Numbered from the stretch's first letter, positions 7,634 to 16,815 are shown. The stretch is 64,000 nucleotides of DNA from Herbaspirillum aquaticum (GCF_002213425.1 NZ_NJGV01000005.1:62001-126000); one strand, 5' to 3'. Program-made: numbers and translations. The notes: generated by a model from the sequence alone, not told the origin.

Positions 7634-8494
7634 ATGAGCACCCCCTACACCCGTCAAATCGAACGCCTGGTCAACGGCATCCCCACCCAGGATGGCGCCG
7701 GCGTGAGCCTCACCCGCGTGCTGACCCACGACCTGCAGCGCCGCCTGGACCCGTTCCTGATGCTCGACGCTTTCCATTCGGACGAGCCCAGCGATTACCT
7801 GGCCGGTTTCCCCGACCACCCGCACCGCGGCTTTGAAACCGTGACCTACATGCTGGCCGGGCGCATGCGCCACCGCGACAATGCCGGTAACGAAGGCTTG
7901 CTGGAACCGGGCGGCATGCAGTGGATGACCGCCGGCCGCGGGCTGGTCCATTCGGAGTTGCCGGAACAGGAAAACGGCCTCATGAGCGGCTTCCAGTTGT
8001 GGGTGAACCTGGCGGGCAAGGACAAGATGACCGATCCCGGCTACCAGGACATCCCCTCGGCGGGCATCCCCGAGACCGAGCCGCAACCGGGCGTGAAGGT
8101 ACGCGTCCTGGCCGGTACCGCCTTTGGCGTGGCGGGCGCCATCAGCCGCGAGACCACCGAGCCGCTGTACCTGGACCTGAAGCTGGAATCCGGCGTGACG
8201 CTGGACCTGCCGATCCCGGCCACGCACAATGCCTTCCTTTACGTCTATGAAGGCAAGCTGGCCGTAGGCGCGGCAGGCAGCGAGACCCGCGCCGCCGAGG
8301 CTGGCCGCATGGCCGTGCTCTCCAACGCCGTCGGTTCGGCTGGGGTGACGGTGCGGGCCGAGCAGGGAAGCCGCTTCCTGCTCATCGCCGGCAAGCCCTT
8401 GAACGAGCCGATCGCCCAGTGGGGACCGTTCGTGATGAACACCCGCGAACAGGTGGAAGCCGCCATCGACGATTTCCGCGCCGGCCGTTTCTGA
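7634..8494 (+). CDS. Pirin-family bicupin protein (first copy)
   Basis: A 286-residue pirin. The N-terminal cupin holds metal ligands in FPDHPHRGFETVTYMLAG (HPHRG) and the downstream His/Glu of LVHSELPEQ; the C-terminal cupin starts near residue 170. Bacterial pirins such as E. coli YhhW have quercetinase activity, and others bind pyruvate dehydrogenase, so the role here is uncertain. The start at 7634 follows AGGAGAGACAAAC. The gene lies between doxX and a second pirin, probably one transcription unit. Confidence 0.9.
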   Translation: MSTPYTRQIERLVNGIPTQDGAGVSLTRVLTHDLQRRLDPFLMLDAFHSDEPSDYLAGFPDHPHRGFETVTYMLAGRMRHRDNAGNEGLLEPGGMQWMTAGRGLVHSELPEQENGLMSGFQLWVNLAGKDKMTDPGYQDIPSAGIPETEPQPGVKVRVLAGTAFGVAGAISRETTEPLYLDLKLESGVTLDLPIPATHNAFLYVYEGKLAVGAAGSETRAAEAGRMAVLSNAVGSAGVTVRAEQGSRFLLIAGKPLNEPIAQWGPFVMNTREQVEAAIDDFRAGRF

Positions 8495-8559
8495 GCAAGC
8501 ATTCCCCATGAACCCAGCAGGCGGGCCGCCAACCAGGCCCGCCGCACCAGGAGAGCACC

Positions 8560-9438
8560 ATGAGCAACATTCTTCACCAGATCCACGGCCTGACCCGTGA
8601 CATCGGTTTCCCGGTCCGGCGCCTGCTGCCGGCGGCGGCTGCACGCACGGTCGGTCCCTTCGTCTTTTTTGATCATATGGGGCCGGTGGAATTCGATGCC
8701 GGCACCACCGAAGGCGATGTGCGTCCGCATCCCCACATCGGCCTGGCCACCGTGACTTACCTGTTCTCGGGCGCCATGATGCACCGTGACAGCCTGGGCG
8801 TGGTCCAGCGCATCACCCCGGGGGCGGTCAACTGGATGGCCTCGGGACGCGGCATCGTCCATTCCGAGCGCATCCCCGACGATATCCGCGAGCAGAAAGT
8901 GCCGGTGCATGGACTGCAGATGTGGGTGGCCCTGCCGGCCGAGCAGGAGGAGAGCGATCCGCTGTTCCGTCATTACGCCTCGGAGGACATGCCTGAGGCA
9001 CAAATCGGCGGTGCGCGCCTGCACGTGCTGGCGGGTTCGGCGTTCGGCGTGAGCTCGCCGGTGGCCACGGCCAGCCCGACGCTGTATGTGGCGGGCAGCA
9101 CCACGCAAGGCGCCGAGCTGGAGATTGCCGCCGATGTGCAGGAGCGGGCGGTCTACGTGGTACGCGGCGAGGTGATGCTGGACGGCGAGCGCATGGAGCC
9201 GGGCACGCTGGCCATCCTGGCCCCCGGTGCGGCAGTGGCGCTCAAGGCGGTGGGAGAAACGGTCTTCATGATCCTGGGCGGTGCGCCGCTGGATGGTCCG
9301 CGCTTCGTCTGGTGGAATTTCGTGGCGACCTCGCGCGAGAAGATCGAAGCGGCCAAGGTCGCGTGGAATGGCCGGGACAAGAACGTGTTCCCGGACATTC
9401 CGGGTGAGACCGAGTGGATTCCGCTGCCGGCGCATTGA
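8560..9438 (+). CDS. Pirin-family bicupin protein (second copy)
   Basis: A 292-residue pirin of a different subfamily from its neighbour: the metal site reads RPHPHIGLATVTYLFSG and IVHSERIPDD, and the C-terminus has the YVVRGEVMLDGERMEPG cupin strand set. The ATG follows CCAGGAGAGCACC. It ends the doxX operon and is followed directly by a rho-independent terminator (9462-9499). Two divergent pirins in one operon suggest either different substrates or heterodimeric function; neither can be judged from sequence alone. Confidence 0.9.
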   Translation: MSNILHQIHGLTRDIGFPVRRLLPAAAARTVGPFVFFDHMGPVEFDAGTTEGDVRPHPHIGLATVTYLFSGAMMHRDSLGVVQRITPGAVNWMASGRGIVHSERIPDDIREQKVPVHGLQMWVALPAEQEESDPLFRHYASEDMPEAQIGGARLHVLAGSAFGVSSPVATASPTLYVAGSTTQGAELEIAADVQERAVYVVRGEVMLDGERMEPGTLAILAPGAAVALKAVGETVFMILGGAPLDGPRFVWWNFVATSREKIEAAKVAWNGRDKNVFPDIPGETEWIPLPAH

Positions 9439-9461
9439 TCAGCGCCTGAAGCTTGACGAAC

Positions 9462-9499
9462 AAAACCGCCTGCCGCAATTCCAGCGACAGGCGGTTTTT
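9462..9499. terminator. Bidirectional rho-independent terminator
   Basis: AAAACCGCCTG (9462-9472) pairs with CAGGCGGTTTT (9488-9498), with an A-run on the left arm and a T-run on the right. It ends the pirin operon and can also stop the convergent small gene at 9534-9821. Confidence 0.85.
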
Positions 9500-9533
9500 C
9501 ATCGGCCGTTGCAGCCGTTCATGGGTCGACCCA

Positions 9534-9821
9534 TCAGATCAGCCCGATGATGCGCCCCATTTCGGTGATGTAGGGGCTGTCCTTCAGGACCTGGTTTTCC
9601 AGGCTGTCGGCGGCACGGCGCAGGGAGTGCCAGGTATCGCCGACCTGTCCCGCATGCGGCTGCGGTTGGCTCAGGTGCTGGCGCAGACGGGCGATGTCTT
9701 CGCGCAGCTGGTCGGCTTCGGTGCTGCCAGCGGGCAGTTTCTGCAATTCCGCCTCGAACTGGCCGACCATGTCCAGCAGGCGCTGGTGGTCGAACGCTGG
9801 GGTTTGCATGGGCTCGCTCAT
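9534..9821 (-). CDS. Small conserved-looking helical protein
   Basis: A 95-residue cytoplasmic protein, acidic and mainly helical, with heptad-like spacing (LLDMVGQFEAELQKLP; LREDIARLRQHLSQ) suggesting a coiled coil. It contains no cysteine and no signal peptide. I do not recognise the family. The ATG at 9821 is preceded by GAAGGAGAATCC, a strong ribosome site, which supports a real gene. It is convergent with the pirin operon and shares its terminator. Confidence 0.65.
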   Translation of the reverse strand: MSEPMQTPAFDHQRLLDMVGQFEAELQKLPAGSTEADQLREDIARLRQHLSQPQPHAGQVGDTWHSLRRAADSLENQVLKDSPYITEMGRIIGLI

Positions 9822-10037
9822 GGATTCTCCTTCGGTGATGGACCGGCTCCATCATAGGCGCATCGCGCCCGGGCCGGCAAAAAAAGGCGCCGGGGTTTGC
9901 CCGGCATCAAGTTCTGCTGTTTGGGTCCGCCCGCCCGTCGTAAGTTCCGGCAGCGCCGCGTGCAGCCTGTGCTTTGTTACACTGGCGGCTGTTTTTGCGC
10001 GGTGCACCCTGCGCCGCGCTCGCTGATCCCCTGATTC

Positions 10038-11210
10038 ATGACCTCACACGACGACACTCCCGCCTTCATCACCTGGACCACCGGTGCCACTTCACAGCAG
10101 CTGCGCTGGCATTCCGAGGCCGGCAATGCGCCGCCCAAGCGCGTGGTCGAGGCGGACGACCAGATGGCCGCAGATACTGCCTACAAGCTGGCCTGCGAGG
10201 GGACCGGCCTGCTCTGGCGCGGCGACTTCCAGAATGCACGCCAGCTGCTGCAAGCCCTGGGCCGACGTGTGGACCGCGCCCGCGAGCGCGCCCAGGCCAA
10301 AGGCAAATTCAAATCGGCCACCGCCGAGAGCCCGGCACAGGCCTTCCATCATCATCGCCAGATGCAGGCGCAGCGCGCGCGCATCCTTGGCATGCTGCTC
10401 ATTCCCGTCGAGCCCGGTTTCGTGGTGCCGCTGCGCCGTGCGCCAGACGTGCAGGCTGCCTGCAGCGAAGCTTATGAGCCGGCGCTGCAGGCGGCATCCT
10501 TTGCCGTCTCGCTGCGCGAGCTGCAGGGCTTGATCGGTGCGCATGAATGGCGCAAGAAGGGCGTCGAGATCGCCGCACTCGGTGGCCGCATCCATCCGTG
10601 GTATGGCGTCTTCTCACCGGTGCGCGGTGAATACGTGGACCTGGTGGCCAAGGCGCCGCTGCCATCGACCGAACTGGCCTTTGATATCGGCGTGGGCAGT
10701 GGTGTGCTCTCCGCCGTCCTGGCGCAGCGCGGCGTGCGCAAGATCATCGCCACCGACATGGACCCGCGCGCGCTGGCCTGCGCACGCGAGAACCTGCAAG
10801 GACTGGGGCTCTTGCCGCAGGTGCAATTGCAGGAGGCCGACCTGTTCCCGCCGGGACGCGCACCGCTGATCGTCTGCAATCCGCCCTGGCTGCCGGCGCG
10901 TCCCAGTTCACCGATCGAACATGCGGTCTATGACCCGGACAGCCGCATGCTGCTGGGCTACCTGAAGGGCCTCGCCGATCACCTCACGCCGCAGGGCGAA
11001 GGCTGGCTCATCCTGTCCGATTTCGCCGAACACCTGGGTCTGCGCGCGCCCGGGATGCTGGCCGAGGCGATTGCCCAGGCCGGCCTCGAAGTGGTGGCGC
11101 GCCACGACATCAAGCCGCGCCACGGCAAGGCAGTCGATCGCGACGATCCCCTGCATGCCGCGCGCAGCAAGGAAACCACCAGCCTGTATCGCCTGCGCGC
11201 CCGCGCCTGA
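10038..11210 (+). CDS. Class I SAM-dependent methyltransferase, NPPW type
   Basis: A 390-residue protein. The C-terminal half is a Rossmann methyltransferase: motif I AFDIGVGSGVLSAVLA, acidic end of strand 2 IIATDMDPRA, and the N-methylation signature VCNPPWLP. NPP(Y/W) enzymes modify amide or amine nitrogen, as PrmC (release-factor glutamine), RlmG or YfcB do. The first ~190 residues form a separate helical region with basic stretches (RRVDRARERAQAKGKFK) that may bind RNA or a protein target. The target is unknown. The next gene starts 33 bases downstream in the same direction. Confidence 0.85.
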   Translation: MTSHDDTPAFITWTTGATSQQLRWHSEAGNAPPKRVVEADDQMAADTAYKLACEGTGLLWRGDFQNARQLLQALGRRVDRARERAQAKGKFKSATAESPAQAFHHHRQMQAQRARILGMLLIPVEPGFVVPLRRAPDVQAACSEAYEPALQAASFAVSLRELQGLIGAHEWRKKGVEIAALGGRIHPWYGVFSPVRGEYVDLVAKAPLPSTELAFDIGVGSGVLSAVLAQRGVRKIIATDMDPRALACARENLQGLGLLPQVQLQEADLFPPGRAPLIVCNPPWLPARPSSPIEHAVYDPDSRMLLGYLKGLADHLTPQGEGWLILSDFAEHLGLRAPGMLAEAIAQAGLEVVARHDIKPRHGKAVDRDDPLHAARSKETTSLYRLRARA

Positions 11211-11242
11211 ATCAACCTGATGCCAGCAAGGAGCCAACGTCC

Positions 11243-11683
11243 ATGAACATGATCCGATGCCTGCCGCTGCTGTTGGGCGTGCTGCTCCTGCCGGCCACGG
11301 CCCAGGTCACCACCCGCGACCTGGGCGGGCACTATGGTCCGCAGCAGGGTGTGCCGGTTCCTGTGCCGGTCCCCGTACCGGTTCCGGATGCGCTGAACCG
11401 TAACCCGCAGCTCAGCGAACCCATCACCACCTCCGGCAACAGCTGCGCCTGCCAGGTGGCCGAGACCAGCGGCAGCGCCTGCATGATCTTCCTGCGCACC
11501 AATGCGGCCGAGTGGATTGCCCGCAATGCGCCGCAGACGCCGCTGCGCTCCTCGGCCAGCGGACGTTACTACGATGCCTCCTTCGCGCTGGCCGCCAGCG
11601 CCTGTGCGGCACGCAAGGTGGCACCGGGCAGCGTGAAGGTGCATTGGCTGGACCGCCGCAATGCGATCCTGGAATGGAAATAG
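11243..11683 (+). CDS. Exported protein with Val-Pro repeat, unknown function
   Basis: A 146-residue protein with a signal peptide (MNMIRCLPLLLGVLLLPATAQ, cleavage probably after ATA). The mature N-terminus has a run of six Val-Pro dipeptides (about residues 38-49), a stiff spacer. The C-terminal part has four cysteines (CACQ, ACMI, ACAARK) that could form disulfides, and ends NAILEWK. Strong ribosome site AAGGAG. No family recognised. It is probably periplasmic or surface-anchored and follows the methyltransferase gene closely. Confidence 0.7.
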   Translation: MNMIRCLPLLLGVLLLPATAQVTTRDLGGHYGPQQGVPVPVPVPVPVPDALNRNPQLSEPITTSGNSCACQVAETSGSACMIFLRTNAAEWIARNAPQTPLRSSASGRYYDASFALAASACAARKVAPGSVKVHWLDRRNAILEWK

Positions 11684-11708
11684 GGCGCTGACCAGGACGA
11701 TCAGAACC

Positions 11709-13106
11709 TCAAGCCGGCTCCTGCCAGGCCGGAAAATCCAGCATGACCGCAAAATGCCCGTCAGGCAGGTAAGCAAAGCGCATCTCGCCCGCATGCGCGC
11801 GCATGACTTCTTCCACGATGGACAAGCCCAGGCTCGCCCCCATGCGGTTCTCGCCGCGCGGGGCGAAGGGCTTGCGCAATCGTTCCCAATCCTCGGCAGC
11901 TATCCCCGGCCCGTCATCGATGAAGCTCAGGCGGTGGCGCTGGCCGTCGCTGTCGAGCCGCACGTGCAACAGCCCCGGCGCGCCGTATTGCAGAGCGTTG
12001 TCGAGGATGTTCTTGATGGCCTCGCCCAGTGCAATCGGATCGCCCTGGATCAAACAGGGTAGGGGCGGCACATCCAGCGCCAGGTCGTGCGGCGTGCGCG
12101 CGCGATTGGACAGCACTTCGGTCATCTGCGAGCGCACCAGGTCGGCCAGATCGATGCGCTCCTGCAGCCGGCTGTCATTGCGATGCTGGACCATGGCGTG
12201 ATTGATGAGCTGGTTCACCAGCGCACCCAGGTGGCGCGTGCGTTCGCGCAGCAGGGCCAGGTGGCGCTGGCGCTTTTCTTCGCTGGGTTCGGTGGCCAGC
12301 AGTTCCATCTGCGCCACCAGGGCGGTGACGGGCGTGCGCAGCTGGTGCGCGGCATCGCCGATCACGCGGCGCATGGTGGCGCGGTGGACCACCAGCCTCT
12401 CCATGAAGGCGTTGATGGCCGAGACCAGCGCATGCGTCTCGGCCGGCACGGTCAGCGACAGGGGTGAAAGATCGTTCAGGTCCCGCTCACGGATGGCCGC
12501 CTCGATGCGCTTGAGCGGCGCCAGTGCCTGGTAGAGCGTGAACATCGCTGCCAAGATGGTCAGCGCGCTCATGGCCACGATCACCACCAGCGCCTTGCCG
12601 CCCAGGCTCTGCGCAAAGGACATGCGCGCATTGTTGGTCTGCGCCAGCACGATGACCGCCCACGGATGCGGACTGTCGACCGGCATGCGCCGCCCGATGA
12701 TGGCCATGCGCACGGGCGTGCCCAGATAATCGCCATCGCGCAGCAAGGGGCCTTGCTCCAGCTCGTTCCAGGGAATCTCCGGACGGAATTCGGCATCACC
12801 CGCAATCACCCGTCCACGCGGATCGAAGACCGCATAGATCGCATGGTCCCCCGTGCCCAGCATTGACAGCGCCGCCAGCGGCACATCGACATTGACTTCG
12901 CCATGGTCGTACCAGGTGTTCTCGGCAATCTGCAAGGCGCTGCCGGCCAGGATGCGGTCATAGGCCTGGCGTGCGGCCAGCTGGGTCGAGATCCAGATGG
13001 CGATGAGCAGCACGGCGGCACTCACCAGCAGCACCGCGCCCACGCGCACCACCAGGCGTGTGTAGAGCGAACGCCCGGCGACGACGTGGGGCGAGCGGCC
13101 CAGCAT
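11709..13106 (-). CDS. TctE-like sensor histidine kinase
   Basis: A 465-residue inner-membrane kinase. Helix 1 is at residues ~22-42 and helix 2 at ~172-192, flanking a ~130-residue periplasmic sensor of the TctE N-terminal type (IYAVFDPRGRVIAGD, PVRMAIIGR). HAMP region ~193-245, H-box DAAHQLRTPVTAL with H254, N-box NILDNALQYG, G1 IDDGPGIA and G2 GASLGLSIVEEV. It should autophosphorylate and pass phosphate to the response regulator encoded just upstream; its ATG overlaps that gene's stop. TctE kinases sense tricarboxylates or related organic acids, so a small carboxylate ligand is plausible but unproven. Confidence 0.9.
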   Translation of the reverse strand: MLGRSPHVVAGRSLYTRLVVRVGAVLLVSAAVLLIAIWISTQLAARQAYDRILAGSALQIAENTWYDHGEVNVDVPLAALSMLGTGDHAIYAVFDPRGRVIAGDAEFRPEIPWNELEQGPLLRDGDYLGTPVRMAIIGRRMPVDSPHPWAVIVLAQTNNARMSFAQSLGGKALVVIVAMSALTILAAMFTLYQALAPLKRIEAAIRERDLNDLSPLSLTVPAETHALVSAINAFMERLVVHRATMRRVIGDAAHQLRTPVTALVAQMELLATEPSEEKRQRHLALLRERTRHLGALVNQLINHAMVQHRNDSRLQERIDLADLVRSQMTEVLSNRARTPHDLALDVPPLPCLIQGDPIALGEAIKNILDNALQYGAPGLLHVRLDSDGQRHRLSFIDDGPGIAAEDWERLRKPFAPRGENRMGASLGLSIVEEVMRAHAGEMRFAYLPDGHFAVMLDFPAWQEPA

Positions 13107-13819
13107 CAGTGCAGGGCAGCGGCCGGGGTGGACGCCGCAGGTTCAGCGGCTGCCGGGGCCTGCAACACCAGCTGATATCCGAGTCCGCGCAGGGTGCGGA
13201 TCTCGAAGGCGGCACCGGCCAGTTTCTTGCGCAGGCGCGCCACGTATTGCTCGACCGTGTTGGCGTTGGGGGTGTCATCGACCGTGAAGAGCCGATCCAT
13301 CAGTTCATCCTTGTTGAAGATGCGTCCCGGCCGGGCGGCGATGATTTCCAGCAGCGTCACCTCGCGCCGGGTCAGTTCGATGGGTTGCCCGTCCAGCGTG
13401 GCGGTGCGGCTCTTGCGGTCGATGCACAGGTTGGCACAGTGCAGCAGGTTGGTCGATTCGCCGCCGCTCCTGCGCAGGAGCACGCGGATGCGCGCCTCCA
13501 GTTCGCGGAAGTCGAAAGGCTTGACCAGGTAATCGTCGGCACCCAGGTCCAGTGCGCGCACGCGTTCTTCGATCTCGCCGCAGGCGGTGAGCATGAGCAC
13601 CGGCGTGTGCTGGCCACGGGCGCGCAATTGCTCCAGCAGGGCGAAGCCATCGGTCTGCGGCAGCATCACGTCCAGGATCAGCAGGTCGAAGGCCTCGCCC
13701 AGGCGGCGCGCGGCGTGGCCGCCGTGGCTTTCCCATTCGACGGTGTGGCCGATGCGGGCCAGGTGGGAAACGATGGCCTCGGCGACGTCGGCAGTGTCTT
13801 CGACCAGCAGGATGCGCAT
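13106..13819 (-). CDS. OmpR-family response regulator (TctD-like)
   Basis: A 237-residue regulator: receiver domain with acidic pocket E7-D8, phospho-acceptor D50 (LLILDVMLPQ) and K in DYLVKPFDF, followed by a winged helix (LTRREVTLLEIIAARPGRIF; VEQYVARLRKKL; IRTLRGLGYQL). The last 20 residues are alanine/proline-rich and atypical. It is the first gene of a two-gene operon with the kinase, divergent from the ABC transporter starting at 14000, which is its probable target. Confidence 0.92.
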   Translation of the reverse strand: MRILLVEDTADVAEAIVSHLARIGHTVEWESHGGHAARRLGEAFDLLILDVMLPQTDGFALLEQLRARGQHTPVLMLTACGEIEERVRALDLGADDYLVKPFDFRELEARIRVLLRRSGGESTNLLHCANLCIDRKSRTATLDGQPIELTRREVTLLEIIAARPGRIFNKDELMDRLFTVDDTPNANTVEQYVARLRKKLAGAAFEIRTLRGLGYQLVLQAPAAAEPAASTPAAALH

Positions 13820-13999
13820 GGGATCTCCAGTGTTGTTTTTCGATGCCGCAGCTGTTGGACGCTGCTTGGGCAGGTCGTCATTGTATGTCCGAACCGCTCA
13901 CGAAAAGAAGACGTCAGGATTTAGTCAGATTCGTTACAGCTTGGCGGCCTAGCATCCGTTCCAGCATCAATAATTCTTATAAATCATTTGGAGACTGGC

Positions 14000-14791
14000 A
14001 TGAGCGACCCTGCCCAAGCTGCGGCTATCCTCGACCCATCGCGTCCGCTGCTGGAAATCGACCGCGTTACCCTGCAGTACAAGACCACCGATTCGCTGGT
14101 CACCGCTACCCAGAACGTCAGTTTCAACGTCCATCCTGGCGACCGCTACATCCTGCTCGGCCCTTCGGGCTGCGGCAAGTCCACCCTGTTGAAGGCCATC
14201 GGCGGCTACCTGCAGCCGACCTCGGGGGCGATCCGTCTCAAGGGGCGGGAAGTGCATGAGCCGGGACCGGACCGCATGATGGTGTTCCAGGAATTCGACC
14301 AGCTGCTGCCCTGGAAGACGGTGCGCCAGAACGTGGAGTTCGCGCTGCACGCCAGTGGCCGCCTGCAGGGAAAGGCTGCCGCCGAGCGCGCCGAGTACTA
14401 CATCAGCAAGGTCGGTCTGGCCAAGTTCATCGACAGCTATCCGCACATGCTCTCCGGCGGCATGAAGCAGCGTGTCTCGATTGCCCGTGGCATGGCCATG
14501 GAGCCGGACGTGCTGTTGATGGACGAGCCCTTTGCCGCCCTCGATGCACTGACCCGCCGCAAGATGCAGGATGAACTGCTGCGCCTGTGGGACGACACCC
14601 AGTTCACCGTGCTCTTCGTGACCCACTCGATCGAAGAAGCGATCCGCGTGGGCACCCGCATCCTGCTGCTCACGCCGCACCCCGGCCAGGTCCGCGCCGA
14701 ACTCAACAGCATCGATCCCGGCCAGCTGGGAACGGCTGCCCAGGCCGAACTGGAAACCCGCATCAACGACATGCTGTTCGCCCATCACTGA
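14000..14791 (+). CDS. ABC transporter ATPase, nitrate/sulfonate/taurine type
   Basis: A 263-residue ATPase with Walker A GPSGCGKSTLLK, Q-loop in VFQEFDQLLPWKTV, signature LSGGMKQRVSIARG, Walker B VLLMDEPFAALD, and H-loop VTHSIEEA. The PWKTV sequence after the Q-loop and the general form place it with SsuB/TauB/NrtD-type ATPases. ATG at 14000 is preceded by TTGGAG. With the permease and binding protein it forms an importer, transcribed away from the TctDE-like pair. Confidence 0.92.
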   Translation: MSDPAQAAAILDPSRPLLEIDRVTLQYKTTDSLVTATQNVSFNVHPGDRYILLGPSGCGKSTLLKAIGGYLQPTSGAIRLKGREVHEPGPDRMMVFQEFDQLLPWKTVRQNVEFALHASGRLQGKAAAERAEYYISKVGLAKFIDSYPHMLSGGMKQRVSIARGMAMEPDVLLMDEPFAALDALTRRKMQDELLRLWDDTQFTVLFVTHSIEEAIRVGTRILLLTPHPGQVRAELNSIDPGQLGTAAQAELETRINDMLFAHH

Positions 14792-14811
14792 GCCGCGCAG
14801 GAGACCTCATC

Positions 14812-15681
14812 ATGCAAACCAATCTGCCCTTCGTCCGCCCGGAAATCCTGGTGGACCCCAATCCCGGCGCCACTGCCGAAGTGCAGCGCCCGCTGTCGGC
14901 CTTCGAATCCCTGTACCGCATGGGCTGGCTGCGCAAGACCGTGATCCTGCTGGTACTGGCCCTGGTCTGGGAAGTCTACGGCCGCTGGCTGGACAATGCC
15001 TTGCTCTTCCCCAGCTTCAGCGAGACGGTGCAAGCCTTCCTCTCCGGCATCGGCTCCGGCGTGCTGCTGCAGCGCGCCGCCGTGTCGATGCAGACCCTGC
15101 TGGTCGGCTATGGCCTGGGCATCCTGCTGGCCGGGCTGCTGACGACGGTGGCCATCAGCTCGCGCATCGGCAATGACCTGCTGGAAACGCTGACCTCGAT
15201 GTTCAACCCGCTGCCGGCCATCGCGCTGTTGCCGCTGGCGCTGATCTGGTTCGGGCTGGGCACCGGCAGCATCATCTTCGTGCTGGTGCACTCGGTGCTG
15301 TGGGCGGTGGCGCTCAACACGCATGGCGGCTTTCGGGCGGTGTCCAACACGCTGCGCATGGTTGGCCAGAACTATGGATTGCGCCGCTTCTCGCTGGTGA
15401 AATCGATCCTGATCCCGGCCGCTTTCCCCAGCATCCTGACCGGCCTGAAAGTGGGCTGGGCCTTCGCCTGGCGCACGCTGATCGCGGCCGAGCTGGTCTT
15501 TGGCGTCTCCTCGGGGGCGGGTGGCCTGGGCTGGTACATCTTCGAAAACCGCAACCAGCTGGAAACGGCCAATGTCTTCTCGGGCCTGTTCTTCGTGATC
15601 ATCATCGGCCTGGTGGTGGAGAACCTGATCTTCGCCCAGATCGAGAAGCGCACCATCCGCCGCTGGGGCATGCAGCACTGA
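14812..15681 (+). CDS. ABC transporter permease, SsuC/TauC type
   Basis: A 289-residue inner-membrane permease with six hydrophobic segments starting near residue 42 (TVILLVLALVWEVYGRW) and the EAA-loop region AVSNTLRMVGQNYGLRRFSL that docks to the ATPase. Good ribosome site CAGGAGACC. It follows the ATPase by 20 bases. A stem-loop (15694-15721) follows its stop, before the binding-protein gene. Confidence 0.9.
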   Translation: MQTNLPFVRPEILVDPNPGATAEVQRPLSAFESLYRMGWLRKTVILLVLALVWEVYGRWLDNALLFPSFSETVQAFLSGIGSGVLLQRAAVSMQTLLVGYGLGILLAGLLTTVAISSRIGNDLLETLTSMFNPLPAIALLPLALIWFGLGTGSIIFVLVHSVLWAVALNTHGGFRAVSNTLRMVGQNYGLRRFSLVKSILIPAAFPSILTGLKVGWAFAWRTLIAAELVFGVSSGAGGLGWYIFENRNQLETANVFSGLFFVIIIGLVVENLIFAQIEKRTIRRWGMQH

Positions 15682-15693
15682 GCTGCCGGACGG

Positions 15694-15721
15694 GCGGACC
15701 TTGTTTCCATACAAGGTCCGC
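15694..15721 (+). other. Intercistronic stem-loop in ABC operon
   Basis: A perfect 10-bp inverted repeat (GCGGACCTTG and CAAGGTCCGC) with an 8-base loop. No T-run follows, so it is more likely an mRNA-stabilising or partial attenuation hairpin than a full terminator; such hairpins often set different levels of permease and binding protein. Confidence 0.65.
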
Positions 15722-15789
15722 GCAATCCCTACATCAACACGCAACGATCCATACAAGACCGATAAACTGACGACCTTCAGGAGACAAGC

Positions 15790-16806
15790 ATGCAACGACG
15801 TACCTTTACCAGCCTCATGATGGCCAGCGCCCTGGCGCTGTCCGCCGTATCCGGCACCGCCCGCGCGGAAGCGCAGGAAGTGCGCATCTCCCACGGCTAT
15901 GGCTTGCTGTACCTGCCGCTGATGGTGATCCGCGACCAGAACCTGGTGGAAAAGCACGCCAAGACCATGGGCCTGGGCGAAGTCAAGACCAAGTGGGTGC
16001 TGCTCGACGGCGGCAATGTCATCAATGACGCCATGCTGGCCGGCAACCTCGACATCGCCGGCACCGGCGCACCGGGTTTCGTGACGCTGTGGTCCAAGGC
16101 CCATGGCATCCCGCGTTCGGAAGTGGTGGGATTGGGAGCGCTGTCGACTTCGCCGCTCTGGCTCAATACCAACAACCCGAACGTCAAATCGCTCAAGGAC
16201 TTCACGCCCAAGGACAAGATCGCCATTCCCGGCATCAAGACCTCGCTGTCGGCCGTGCTGCTGCAGATGGCTGCCGCCAAGACCTTCGGCATCGAGAACT
16301 ACGCCAAGCTGGATCCGCTGACGGTGAGCCTGTCGCATCCGGAAGCGATGGCTTCCCTGGTCTCGGGCAAGACCGAGATCACGGCGCACTTCACCTCGCC
16401 GCCGTTCTCCTACCAGGAAGCCAAGGCCCCGGGCATCACGCGCGTGCTCAATTCCACCGATGTACTGGGCCACATCACCATCGATGTGGTCTTTGCGCTC
16501 AAGTCCTTTACCGACAAGAATCCCAAGCTGACCCAGGCCTTCATGGCCGCGCAGGAAGAGGCCAACGCCTACATCGCCAAGAACCGCAAGGGCGCAGCCG
16601 AGATCTTCCTGCGCGTCTCCAAGCTCAAGCTGCCCCAGGAAGAAGTGGAACAGATGCTGGCGGACCCGGGCACCGAGTTCACCTCGACGCCGGTGGACAT
16701 CATGCAATACGTGATCTTCATGGGCAAAGCCGGCACCATCAAGACCAAGCCGGCGGTGTGGCATGACATGTTCGTGCCGGTATTCAAGGAGCGCAAGGGC
16801 AGCTGA
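15790..16806 (+). CDS. ABC transporter periplasmic binding protein, SsuA/NMT1-like
   Basis: A 338-residue exported protein with signal peptide MQRRTFTSLMMASALALSAV ending near AEA. The mature part has the NMT1/SsuA fold pattern: VRISHGYGLLYLPLMVIRDQ, a LLDGGNVINDAMLAGNLDIAG ligand-site loop, and a second domain from about residue 120. It delivers substrate to the permease/ATPase pair. The family binds nitrate, sulfonates, taurine, or pyrimidine precursors; nothing here distinguishes them. Ribosome site CAGGAGAC. A 12-bp hairpin follows 9 bases after the stop. Confidence 0.9.
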   Translation: MQRRTFTSLMMASALALSAVSGTARAEAQEVRISHGYGLLYLPLMVIRDQNLVEKHAKTMGLGEVKTKWVLLDGGNVINDAMLAGNLDIAGTGAPGFVTLWSKAHGIPRSEVVGLGALSTSPLWLNTNNPNVKSLKDFTPKDKIAIPGIKTSLSAVLLQMAAAKTFGIENYAKLDPLTVSLSHPEAMASLVSGKTEITAHFTSPPFSYQEAKAPGITRVLNSTDVLGHITIDVVFALKSFTDKNPKLTQAFMAAQEEANAYIAKNRKGAAEIFLRVSKLKLPQEEVEQMLADPGTEFTSTPVDIMQYVIFMGKAGTIKTKPAVWHDMFVPVFKERKGS

Positions 16807-16815
16807 GCATGAAGC

